Under the pieces are notes generated by a model. The model worked only from the letters and a program-made list of their open reading frames with translations. It did not search any database and was not told the DNA's origin. This document shows, piece by piece, positions 16,591 to 24,190 of a stretch of 41,521 nucleotides of DNA (positions are counted from its first letter, which is position 1; each line of letters begins with the position of its first letter). A program made the translations under genes and the position numbers. Source of the stretch: Betaproteobacteria bacterium. GTDB taxonomy: Bacteria; Pseudomonadota; Gammaproteobacteria; Burkholderiales; SG8-39. Location of the stretch: contig JACQTO010000168.1 of NCBI GenBank assembly GCA_016210745.1, positions 1-41,521 on the forward strand, given 5' to 3'.

Positions 16591-16632
16591 ACCCTAATAC
16601 GCCGCGATCGGAGAGGGCTTGATTTGGATCAA
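16591..16632 (-). promoter_or_regulatory. FNR-type site with class II spacing, facing the GcvH-receiver operon
   Basis: The perfect palindrome TTGATTTGGATCAA lies at 16619-16632. On the minus strand a weak -10 (TAGGGT, 16596-16591) is centred 32 nt away; no such hexamer lies at that distance on the plus strand. It is about 350 nt upstream of the ATG at 16269, with the transposase relic in between. It could still drive the operon with a long leader. A second palindrome, GGGTATACCC (16585-16594), overlaps the -10. Confidence 0.6.
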
Positions 16633-16810
16633 GCGGCGGGCCAGGGTTTGGCTGCGGATTCGCGCCTGAACGCGACCTCGACCGCGACCGGAGCGCGGGA
16701 CTGCACGATCCAGCGGCACTGCACTGCGGGCTTTCGGCGATGGCCGAGCGCGGCATCGCCTGCTTGCGCGGCTTCGGCAGCGTTCGGCGGAGTCGATGCG
16801 GCATCTCGTC

Positions 16811-16861
16811 GAGCAGCGCCTCATGCGCGCTGCCTTCGTTCGGTTGCGGCGATAGTGGTTT
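16811..16861 (-). pseudogene. Decayed fragment of a receiver gene
   Basis: This stretch matches 17341-17390 at about 41 of 50 bases and translates to KPLSP...EGSA.EALL, against KPLSPEMIEGSAEKALLE in the intact receiver at 16966-17703. Similarity stops sharply on both sides. It looks like a leftover of a tandem duplication or of a lost related regulator. Confidence 0.6.
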
Positions 16862-16895
16862 CCCTGGCTCGATTCCCAGGGCATCTGGAAATCGC

Positions 16896-16916
16896 CGGGG
16901 GGCTATTCGCCCCCCG
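16896..16916 (-). terminator. GC-rich hairpin after the receiver pair
   Basis: An 8-nt stem (CGGGGGGC with GCCCCCCG, loop TATTC) lies about 50 nt after the stop of the receiver gene at 16966. There is no clear T tract, so termination is only possible. Between it and the stop lie two direct copies of GTGGCGGCGTCTTAA-like sequence. Confidence 0.4.
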
Positions 16917-16965
16917 TCAAAGCGCCATGCGTTGTCAAGTGGCGGCGTCTTAAAGTGGCAGCGTC

Positions 16966-17703
16966 TTAATCGGCGTCGTAGCGTTTGAGCAACGCCCTGC
17001 CGCCGATCCAGGCCAATATCACCGCGCCGACCCAGGGCATCAGCAGGACGAATGCCAATCCGAGGAGCGGTCCGCCGATGAACATGCCGGTTTTCGCCAT
17101 GAAGGTGGCTACTGCCCTTCCGCTGGCGTACTTCATCAACGCTTTGCCGCCAATCCAGGCGAGCATGCCGATACCGACGAACGGGAAGGCGAGAATGTAT
17201 GCCAGTCCCACGAAGGGCGCGGCGAAGAACAGAGCGACGTTCTTCAGGACGCGGCCGAAGCTCGCGGGCGGCGCCTGAGTGGGTGCCGGTTGCGGTGCCG
17301 CCTCGACTTGGCCGGGCACAGCCACACCTGCGTCTCTTTCGAGCAGCGCCTTTTCCGCGCTGCCTTCGATCATTTCCGGTGATAGCGGTTTGCGCAAGAA
17401 ACTGGATACTCCCGCCGCTTCAGCCCTGGTTTCATTCTCCTTGGAGCCATAGCCGGTGACTATCACTACCGGAAGCCATGGGCGCTTCTGCTTGACTCGC
17501 TCGGCTACCTCGAGCCCATTCATCCCCGGCATCTTGATGTCGGTAAAGACGACGTCGTAGTCCTCGGCGTCGAGCTTGTTCAGGGCCTCCTGCCCATTGC
17601 TGGCGGTGATCACCGCATAGCCCTTTCCCGACAGCACACGGTCGAAGCTCTTGCCGACGACCGGGTCATCGTCCACGACCAACACTTTGCGTAAGGCACT
17701 CAT
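16966..17703 (-). CDS. Receiver fused to a duplicated hydrophobic C-terminal domain
   Basis: This 245-residue protein has a receiver (1-125, phospho-acceptor D55, T83, K105), a proline/alanine linker (about 126-148) and a membrane region made of two related halves: 162-193 and 211-242. Each half reads roughly P.xGLAxxLxxPxVGxxxLAWIGGxALxK. The tail has no DNA-binding or enzymatic motif. AAGGAGA precedes the ATG, and the gene follows the receiver at 17719 by 15 nt, so they form an operon under the sigma-54 promoter upstream. A phosphorylation-controlled membrane protein is a fair guess; I do not recognise the tail as a named family. Confidence 0.85.
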   Translation of the reverse strand: MSALRKVLVVDDDPVVGKSFDRVLSGKGYAVITASNGQEALNKLDAEDYDVVFTDIKMPGMNGLEVAERVKQKRPWLPVVIVTGYGSKENETRAEAAGVSSFLRKPLSPEMIEGSAEKALLERDAGVAVPGQVEAAPQPAPTQAPPASFGRVLKNVALFFAAPFVGLAYILAFPFVGIGMLAWIGGKALMKYASGRAVATFMAKTGMFIGGPLLGLAFVLLMPWVGAVILAWIGGRALLKRYDAD

Positions 17704-17718
17704 AACATTCTCCTTGGA

Positions 17719-18174
17719 TCAACAAGCGATACCGCTGAATTTCCGTTGGGCCCGCGTTCCTGACTCGGTCCCTTGTTCCCGATCGGTTCGGTCCTTTTGC
17801 AGGGACCATTTCTTTTGCATCACTGCGTCGTTCGCCGCGTTGATGACCTCATCGGGACCGACGGGCTTGGCCAGATAGTTGTACGCACCCAGGCGCACGG
17901 CCTCCTTGGCGGTCTCGATCGACGGGTATCCTGTGATGATTACCACCGCTGTCTCGGGCCATCTTTCCTTGATCGCCTTGAGCACCGCCATGCCGTCCAT
18001 GCCGGGCATGCGAAGATCGAGCAGGACAACGTCAAACGGAGACTGCTCCAGCGCTTGCAGCGCCTCGGCTCCGTTGCGGACCACTTCCACATTGCAGTGA
18101 GCCCCGGTCAGAACCCTGAAATGGCTGAGGCGTACGATTTCCTCATCGTCGACGACCAGGATTTTCGTGTTCAT
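17719..18174 (-). CDS. Single-domain response regulator
   Basis: This 151-residue protein has a receiver of the NtrC/AtoC look (acidic cluster DDEE at 9-12, phospho-acceptor D53, T83, K103) and ends in a short charged tail with no output domain. It is the first gene of a two-receiver operon preceded by a sigma-54 promoter. The start follows from receiver alignment. It may be a phosphate sink or a bridge to the membrane receiver encoded next. Confidence 0.87.
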   Translation of the reverse strand: MNTKILVVDDEEIVRLSHFRVLTGAHCNVEVVRNGAEALQALEQSPFDVVLLDLRMPGMDGMAVLKAIKERWPETAVVIITGYPSIETAKEAVRLGAYNYLAKPVGPDEVINAANDAVMQKKWSLQKDRTDREQGTESGTRAQRKFSGIAC

Positions 18175-18212
18175 TGTTAGCGCCTCTCGTATTCTTCGCT
18201 CAGCCTATGTAC

Positions 18213-18228
18213 TGCAACACCCATGCCA
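18213..18228 (-). promoter_or_regulatory. Sigma-54 promoter for the receiver pair
   Basis: On the minus strand 18228-18213 reads TGGCATGGGTGTTGCA, matching TGGCAC-N5-TTGCA at all but one consensus base, with exact GG-N10-GC spacing. The start would fall near 18202, 28 nt before the ATG at 18174. It is the only well-matched sigma-54 promoter I noticed in the window, which also encodes a sigma-54 activator. Confidence 0.8.
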
Positions 18229-18855
18229 GATATGACCAAGAGATACAATGCATGCGTAAATTCAATAGGTTACGCTACCATCTGCTTGTCCTTGACGGCC
18301 GTGAAACGCTTCCATAGGCGCCCCTGAAGTATATTATTTGTATACAAACAGCCTGGACAATGGCCGTCAGCGGCCAATGTAATCTTTTGTTGTCAACTAG
18401 TTACAATGGTTTCTGGGGCGAATTTTTTCTTTATACACAGCGCTTTCGGACGGCCCCTCTCGGCTTGAGTTGCCGCCGCGGATTCCAGCGCCGGAACGGT
18501 GCTCGTCCGAGGCATCTTGGTCCTACTCAAGAGTTTCGCGCCACATCACGCGGCGCCAGTGAAACGCCGCAGCGGCGGAAGGCTCATCATCCGAGGCACA
18601 ATCGTTTTAATCGGGCGGATGCGAGTCACTGGCGGTTCGATCATGCGTGCTCGACAACGCGTGGCTGCGCTGACTCGTTGCCCATTTTGACTACCGATCT
18701 CCAGCAGACTGCATGACATCGATAACGGCAATCGCGATCTTGTCCGCAAGATATGCATGCCTCGTGACGGTGGGGGCGTCTCGCGCCTTCCAATGGCGCA
18801 CGAAAATAGAGACAATAGGCGCGTTTGGGGGACCGTTTCCCACAGGGAGTTGCCA
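18229..18855. other. Long intergenic region upstream of the ABC transporter
   Basis: No gene is supported in these 627 nt. It contains the palindrome at 18337-18348, a TGGCCG/CGGCCA dyad near 18361-18376 and an imperfect dyad, TTGTCAACTAGTTACAA, near 18390-18410. Activator sites for the sigma-54 promoter and the promoter of the transporter should lie here, but I could not fix either. Confidence 0.5.
18337..18348. promoter_or_regulatory. Operator-like palindrome TTTGTATACAAA
   Basis: A perfect 12-nt palindrome in AT-rich DNA, with the TTGTATACAA core known from operators of FCD-type GntR repressors. It is about 160 nt upstream of the receiver pair and 510 nt upstream of the transporter. No GntR gene is in the window, so the regulator is unknown. 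Confidence 0.45.
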
Positions 18856-20130
18856 GTGAATGAAAAACGAGAGGGATTGACAGTGCAGGCGGGCGGCCAG
18901 GACGCCGACATCGGGCGCAGACGTTTCGTTGCGGGGCTTGGCGCATCGGCCGCGATCGTCTCGGGCGGCGTGTTGATGCGACCCGCGCGGGCGCAGGCGA
19001 ACCTTAACGTGGGGGTGCTCCTGCCGACCTCGGGCACGCAGGCGTTCTTGGGACAATCGTGCAAGCATGGGGCCGATATCGCGCCGGCGGTGCTGTCGTC
19101 TCTGGGCTATAACGTACCCATCCGGCTCATGCACGCGGACACCGAAACCAACGTGGACGTGGCCCGTTCGCGCGCCGAAAAGCTGATCAATGACGGCGCG
19201 CACGTGCTGGTCGGACCGTTCGATTCCGGCGCTGCCAGCGCTATCGCGCAGGTGTGCGAACAAAAGGGCGTTCCGTTCGTGATCAACATCGCCGCGGCGC
19301 CGCAGATCACCGAGCAGGGTTTCAAGTTCACTTTCCGCAATTTCCCCACCAGCGTCGATCTGGTGCGCAACGGCCTGTCTTTGATGCGCGACCTGTTCCA
19401 GGCAACCAAGACCGCGCCGCGCACCGCGGTGTTCATGCACGTCAACGACACGTTCGGCCAGGCAAACGCCAAGGCGATCGGTGCAATCCTGCCGCGGCTC
19501 GACTATCTGCCGTTCAAGCTGCTCGATACGATTTCATACGACCCGGCGGCGCGCGACCTGTCGGTCGAGGTCGCCAAGGCCAAGGCGACCAAGGCCGAAA
19601 TTCTCATCCTGGTGTGCCGGCTCAATGACGCGATCCTGGTTCGCCGCGAGATGGTGAAGCAACGCTGGCACCCTATGGGCATCATCGGACCGGGAAATCC
19701 CGGCATGTACGAGGCACAGTTCTTCAGCACGCTCGGCAAGCTGTCCGAGTACTGCATCTCGAACGTGCCCTGGTACAACCCCAAGTCGCCCCTCATCAAG
19801 ACGATCGATACCGCCTTTGCAAAGGCGTTCCCGAAGGAGAAGCTGATGTTCCACGCGCTCAACGTGGGCTTCACTTTCGAGGCGATGTTGATCGCCGCCG
19901 ACGCCTACACGCGTGCCGGCTCGACCAACCGCACGGCGCTTACCGCGGCGATCCGCCAAACCAACATCGGCAGCCGGATGATGATCGGCGCTCCCATCAA
20001 GTTCAACGCGAAAGGACAAGCCGAAGGCATTCTGTCGGCCTGCGTGCAGAACCTGAATCGGCGGCCGACGGTGGTGCTGCCGCCGGACAGCGCAGAGGCC
20101 CGGCCGGTTTTCCCTATGCCCAAGGTCTGA
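18856..20130 (+). CDS. ABC transporter substrate-binding protein, branched-chain amino acid type
   Basis: This 424-residue periplasmic binding protein (Peripla_BP_6 type) has a twin-arginine signal, RRRFVAGLG at 21-29, ending near residue 47. I chose GTG 18856 because GGGAG lies 6 nt upstream and the Tat motif then falls near the N-terminus; an ATG at 18757 would add 33 unlikely residues. The mature part begins LNVGVLLPTSGTQAFLG. It is the first gene of a five-gene Liv-type operon. The family binds amino acids, urea, amides or aromatic acids; the ligand cannot be read from sequence. Confidence 0.88.
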   Translation: MNEKREGLTVQAGGQDADIGRRRFVAGLGASAAIVSGGVLMRPARAQANLNVGVLLPTSGTQAFLGQSCKHGADIAPAVLSSLGYNVPIRLMHADTETNVDVARSRAEKLINDGAHVLVGPFDSGAASAIAQVCEQKGVPFVINIAAAPQITEQGFKFTFRNFPTSVDLVRNGLSLMRDLFQATKTAPRTAVFMHVNDTFGQANAKAIGAILPRLDYLPFKLLDTISYDPAARDLSVEVAKAKATKAEILILVCRLNDAILVRREMVKQRWHPMGIIGPGNPGMYEAQFFSTLGKLSEYCISNVPWYNPKSPLIKTIDTAFAKAFPKEKLMFHALNVGFTFEAMLIAADAYTRAGSTNRTALTAAIRQTNIGSRMMIGAPIKFNAKGQAEGILSACVQNLNRRPTVVLPPDSAEARPVFPMPKV

Positions 20131-20194
20131 GGGGTACGGTAATGGGTCGAAGGGGCCGGCATGTGCCGGCCCTGTTCTTATAGCCTGCCGAAAT

Positions 20195-21064
20195 ATGCCC
20201 GCGGAACTGGTCGCGAACGTCGCCATATCGGGCCTGCTGACCGGTCTGGTCTACGGGCTGATGGCGCTCGGGCTGTCGGTGATCTTCGGCGTGGTGCGCG
20301 TGGTCAACTTCGCGCATGGCGAGATGATGACCATCGCGATGTACGCGGCCGTGGTGCTTTTCGGAGCGTTCAAGATCGATCCGTTCCTGTCGATCCTTCC
20401 GGTGGGAGCGGCTTTTTTCGTGTTCGGCTACGCGCTCCAGGCGGGGCTCATCAACCCGTTCATCAACCGCCCGGAACACTCGCAGTTCATGCTGCTGGTG
20501 GCGGTGGCGATCATCATGGTGAACGCCTTGCTGATGGCGTTCGGACCGAATGCGCGCAACGTGCAAGTCGACTATGCGCTCGATTCCATGAGCATAGGGC
20601 CGCTTCTCATCGACACAGTGCGCGTGTACGCGGCCATCGCGGCGGTGGCCATTGCGGCCGGCCTGTTCCTGTTCTTCAAGTTCACGCTTACCGGGCGCGC
20701 GATCCGGGCCTGCGCCGACAATTATCTTGGCGCGAAGGTGGTCGGGCTGAACGTGAAAAAATACTACGCGCTCACCTTCGGCCTCGGCGCAGCCTGCGTA
20801 GCCGCGGCCGGCTGTCTCATGGTGCTGCTGGTGGATGTGACGCCGGTGCTCGGTCCGGCCTACACGCTGCTTGCCTTCGTGATCGTCATCGTCGGAGGCC
20901 TCGGCTCGATGGCCGGCGCGCTCCTCGGCGGCATTCTGATCGGGATGTCGGAGGCGCTCGCCGGGCTTTTCTTCAATCCCTCGGCAAAGAGCATGTTCAG
21001 CTTCGCGCTGCTCATACTCGTGCTGTTGTTCCGTCCGCAGGGCCTGGTCGGCCGGCGCGCCTGA
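20195..21064 (+). CDS. Branched-chain amino acid-type ABC permease (LivH-like)
   Basis: This 289-residue inner-membrane permease with about eight helices has the LivH opening pattern (GLVYGLMALGLSVIFGVVRVVNFAHGE, given here as positions 19-45) and the late EAA-like segment GLGSMAGALLGG. It follows the binding protein by 64 nt and is one base from the next permease. It is one half of the transmembrane channel. Confidence 0.9.
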   Translation: MPAELVANVAISGLLTGLVYGLMALGLSVIFGVVRVVNFAHGEMMTIAMYAAVVLFGAFKIDPFLSILPVGAAFFVFGYALQAGLINPFINRPEHSQFMLLVAVAIIMVNALLMAFGPNARNVQVDYALDSMSIGPLLIDTVRVYAAIAAVAIAAGLFLFFKFTLTGRAIRACADNYLGAKVVGLNVKKYYALTFGLGAACVAAAGCLMVLLVDVTPVLGPAYTLLAFVIVIVGGLGSMAGALLGGILIGMSEALAGLFFNPSAKSMFSFALLILVLLFRPQGLVGRRA

Positions 21065-21065
21065 C

Positions 21066-22082
21066 TTGAACGCTCTACTGTCACAGCTTTCGCATCGCGC
21101 GCTGGTGCTGCTTGCGCTGCTGGTTGCGGGGTTGCTGGTGCTGCCGCTGTTTGCCAACCCGTACATCCTTTCGGTTGCGATCCTGGCGCTCTATTTTGCT
21201 TTTGCCGGCCAGGCCTGGAACGTGATGATGGGTTTTTGCGGCCAGCTATCGCTCGGACACTCGCTCTATGTAGGCGTGGGCGGCTATGCCGCGGCCGCCT
21301 TGTTCGTGCATTTCGGCGTTCCGCCCTGGATCGGGGTTTGGGCCGCAGTCGCACTTTGCATGGCGATGGGCGCTGCCATCGGATTTCTCGCCTTCCGCTT
21401 CGAAATCGGCGGCGTCTACTTCGCGCTGCTCACCATCGCCTTTGCCGAGTTCACGCGCATCGGATTCGACCATTTTCAGTGGGTCGGCGGTTCGGGCGGG
21501 TTCTTCCTGCCGGTCGCGCAGAGACAGTTCAACGATGTGTTGGCACTGCGCGGCTCCCCGGCGATGTTCTATTACCTGATGCTCGCAATGACGGCTCTGG
21601 CCTTGGCATTCTGCGCCTGGCTGTTGCAGACCCGCGTCGGCTATTACTGGCAAGCTATCCGCGAGGATCAGGAAGCGGCGCAATCGCTGGGCATCAACAC
21701 TTTTCGCTACAAGATGCTGGCGGTATTGATCTCCTCGGGGATGACTGCGCTCTCCGGAGTGTTCTTCGCTTTCTATTACAACAATCTTTTCCCCGAGCAG
21801 ATTTTCAACATGGGCCGCTCGATCGAGATCATTCTTGGGCCGATCATCGGCGGCATCGGCACCCTGTTCGGACCGATACTCGGGGCGGCGGTGCTCGCCG
21901 TGCTCGCCGACGGTATCACCGAATTGCTGGCGATCCTGGGCTTCGAGATGCCGGGCATAAAGCAGGTGTTCTACGGGCTTTGCATGCTGCTGGCGGTGGT
22001 ATTTCTTCCCAGCGGCATATGGCCGGCTGCGGCACGCCGTCTCGGGCTGGAGCGCCGGGACGACGGAGCGCCTCATGGCTGA
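21066..22082 (+). CDS. Branched-chain amino acid-type ABC permease (LivM-like)
   Basis: This 338-residue permease has many helices and the LivM segments QAWNVMMGFCGQLSLGHS and GGIGTLFGPILGA. A TTG codon one base after the previous stop is the apparent start. The end overlaps the next gene by 8 nt. It pairs with the LivH-like protein to form the channel. Confidence 0.9.
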   Translation: MNALLSQLSHRALVLLALLVAGLLVLPLFANPYILSVAILALYFAFAGQAWNVMMGFCGQLSLGHSLYVGVGGYAAAALFVHFGVPPWIGVWAAVALCMAMGAAIGFLAFRFEIGGVYFALLTIAFAEFTRIGFDHFQWVGGSGGFFLPVAQRQFNDVLALRGSPAMFYYLMLAMTALALAFCAWLLQTRVGYYWQAIREDQEAAQSLGINTFRYKMLAVLISSGMTALSGVFFAFYYNNLFPEQIFNMGRSIEIILGPIIGGIGTLFGPILGAAVLAVLADGITELLAILGFEMPGIKQVFYGLCMLLAVVFLPSGIWPAAARRLGLERRDDGAPHG

Positions 22083-22803
22083 GGCTTTGCTCGAGGTGCA
22101 GGCAGTGTCGAAGACTTTCCGCGGCCTGCGCGCGGTGTCGGACGCGTCCTTTTCGGTCGAGTCCGGCCACATCGTGGCCCTGATCGGGCCGAACGGGGCC
22201 GGCAAGACCACTTGCTTCAACATGATCGCCGGAACCTCCGCCCCCGACAGGGGCGAGATCCGTTTCATGGGCAGGCGTATCGACGGCCTGCGTGCGGACC
22301 AGATCTGCGCCGCGGGAATCGGCAGGACATTTCAACTGGTCAAGCCGTTTGCCGGACTTTCGGTTCTGGACAACGTTGTCGTCGGTGCGCTGCAGCGCAC
22401 GAGCCATGTCCGCGAGGCAAGGCAGCGCGCGCTGGCGATTCTGGAGCGCCTCGGTCTGCAGGACAAGCGGCATCACGGAGCGGCCTCGCTCACGCTTCCG
22501 GACCGCAAGCGACTCGAGGTGGCGCGCGCGTTGGCGACCCAACCGCGCCTATTGCTGCTCGACGAAGTCATGGCCGGCCTCCGGCCGACTGAGACCGACC
22601 AGATGGTATCGGTGTTCCGGCGCCTGAATGAGGAGCAGGGCTTGACGATCCTGCTGATCGAGCATGTGATGCGCGCGGTCATGACTTTGTCGCGCGAGAT
22701 TCACGTGCTCCATCATGGCCAACTGATCGCGAGCGGCGCTCCCGAGCAGGTCGTGCGCAACCCCGCGGTGCTCGATTGCTATCTTGGCGAAGAGGCGCTG
22801 TGA
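22075..22803 (+). CDS. ABC transporter ATP-binding protein (LivG-like)
   Basis: This 242-residue ATPase has Walker A GPNGAGKT (38-45) and Walker B LLLLDEVMAGL. The signature region reads LTLPDRKRLEVARAL rather than LSGGQ; this departure is common in one LivG branch as I recall. It overlaps the permease before it and shares one base with the ATPase after it, so translation is coupled. Confidence 0.9.
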   Translation: MAEALLEVQAVSKTFRGLRAVSDASFSVESGHIVALIGPNGAGKTTCFNMIAGTSAPDRGEIRFMGRRIDGLRADQICAAGIGRTFQLVKPFAGLSVLDNVVVGALQRTSHVREARQRALAILERLGLQDKRHHGAASLTLPDRKRLEVARALATQPRLLLLDEVMAGLRPTETDQMVSVFRRLNEEQGLTILLIEHVMRAVMTLSREIHVLHHGQLIASGAPEQVVRNPAVLDCYLGEEAL

Positions 22804-23507
22804 TGCTCGAGGTACGCGGACTCGACCTGTTCTACGGCGACGCCCAAGCGCTGGACGGGGTGACGCTGCAGGTGAAATCGGGCCAGATCGTCGCCATCGT
22901 CGGCGCCAACGGCGCCGGCAAGTCGAGCCTGATCCGAGCCATATCGGGTATCGAGAAACCCCGCGCGGGGCAAATAACGTTCAAGACGCAAGACATCACC
23001 GGCTGGGAAACCTGCGATACCTGCGATATCGGTATCGGGCAGGTCGCCGAGGGACGCCAGATCTTCCCCAGCCTGACGGTCGAAGAGAATCTTGAAATGG
23101 GCGCGTTGCTGGCACGCGCGCGCACCAAGGCTCGCCAGGCGAGGGACGAGGTGTACACGATGTTCCCGCAGCTTGCGGAGCGGCGTTCACAGCTCGCGGG
23201 CACTATGTCCGGTGGCGAGCAGCAGATGCTGGCAATCGGTCGCTGCCTCATGGGGCAGCCGGAATTGATCATGTTCGACGAGCCCTCGCTCGGGCTCGCG
23301 CCAACCGGGGTGCAGGAGGTCTTTCAGACCATTCGCGCGCTGAACCGGCGCGGACTGACGATCCTGCTGGTGGAGCAGAATGTCGCGGTGTCGTTGAAGC
23401 TGGCCGCGCACGCGTACGTGCTGGAAAATGGCCGCATCGTGATGCAAGGGCGCGGCGAGGATCTGTTGAGCGACGACCGTGTGCGTCGCGCTTACATGGG
23501 ACTTTAG
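22803..23507 (+). CDS. ABC transporter ATP-binding protein (LivF-like)
   Basis: This 234-residue ATPase has Walker A GANGAGKS (34-41), signature MSGGEQQML and Walker B LIMFDEPSLGL. I start at ATG 22803, which overlaps the LivG-like stop as TGATG; an earlier in-frame ATG at 22776 would add nine residues inside that gene. It is the last gene of the operon; palindromic copy B follows at once. Confidence 0.9.
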   Translation: MLEVRGLDLFYGDAQALDGVTLQVKSGQIVAIVGANGAGKSSLIRAISGIEKPRAGQITFKTQDITGWETCDTCDIGIGQVAEGRQIFPSLTVEENLEMGALLARARTKARQARDEVYTMFPQLAERRSQLAGTMSGGEQQMLAIGRCLMGQPELIMFDEPSLGLAPTGVQEVFQTIRALNRRGLTILLVEQNVAVSLKLAAHAYVLENGRIVMQGRGEDLLSDDRVRRAYMGL

Positions 23508-23509
23508 TC

Positions 23510-23650
23510 ACGTACAGATTTGCTGTTTCCGGGCGAAGGTTCGGTTTCTAAATTCGTCTCCCCCTTTCGTGCGGTTGCATGCAACCGCACGAAAGGGGGA
23601 GATTGATAAACGGCAAAACCAGCTTCCCTGGTTCCGGCTCGTCCGGCCTT
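23510..23650 (-). repeat. Palindromic dispersed element, copy B
   Basis: This copy is reversed relative to A. The core at 23557-23602 is a perfect 46-nt palindrome centred on ATGCAT. Against copy A, changed bases in one arm are matched in the other (CCCCC/GGGGG for CCCCT/AGGGG, CGG/CCG for CAG/CTG). It lies between the converging LivF-like and DksA-like genes, where it could end transcription in both directions. Confidence 0.9.
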
Positions 23651-23662
23651 TGGGCATCGCGC

Positions 23663-24058
23663 TCAGAGCCTGGCTCCCGGCGTATCGCCGCGGGAGCGCT
23701 CCAAAGCGGATTGGCAGGGTGCGCAGCGTCTGGCGGTCGGATAAACGCGCAGACGCTCTGGAGCGATCTCCTCCCCGCAAGCTTCGCAAATGCCGAACGT
23801 GCCTCGGGCGAGGCTCTCCAGCGCCGCCTCGGTATCGCGCAGTTCCTGGATGTCGCGGCTGACCGTGGCAAGGTCGATGTGGCTGGTAACGTCGAGAACT
23901 GCCCTGTCACCGCCGTCGGTTTCGGCGCTTGCGTCAGGCGCCACCCGCTCGGCCTTGGCCTCGGCGAGCTTGACCTCGATTTCGGCCGCAAGCGCTGCCT
24001 TGCGCCTCTCGAACAATTGGCGAAATCTCTCGATTTCGGCACCGGTGAGTCCACTCAT
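23663..24058 (-). CDS. DksA/TraR-family zinc-finger protein
   Basis: This 131-residue protein has an N-terminal coiled-coil (about 7-85) and a C4 zinc finger, C91-x2-C94-x17-C112-x2-C115, the family hallmark. It is slightly shorter than classical DksA, and its coiled-coil tip does not clearly show the DksA acidic pair. TAGGAG lies upstream. Proteins of this type bind in the RNA polymerase secondary channel and adjust transcription with ppGpp. A paralogue of DksA is the safest reading. Confidence 0.87.
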   Translation of the reverse strand: MSGLTGAEIERFRQLFERRKAALAAEIEVKLAEAKAERVAPDASAETDGGDRAVLDVTSHIDLATVSRDIQELRDTEAALESLARGTFGICEACGEEIAPERLRVYPTARRCAPCQSALERSRGDTPGARL

Positions 24059-24190
24059 CGCTAAATGCTCCTACGCAGGGGCACCGCAAAGCGGCGTCCT
24101 GTCAAATCCTACCAGAGAGGATCCGCTGGGTTGAATATCGTTGGCGTTGCCTCCATTAAAATACGAATTAGGAAGGGTCGAGAGGCAGCG

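Noticed and set aside
16297-16953. 218-residue plus-strand open frame in the intergenic region
   Set aside because: Composition is arginine/serine/alanine-rich shadow coding with no recognisable family; it crosses both the transposase relic and the receiver fragment in different frames.
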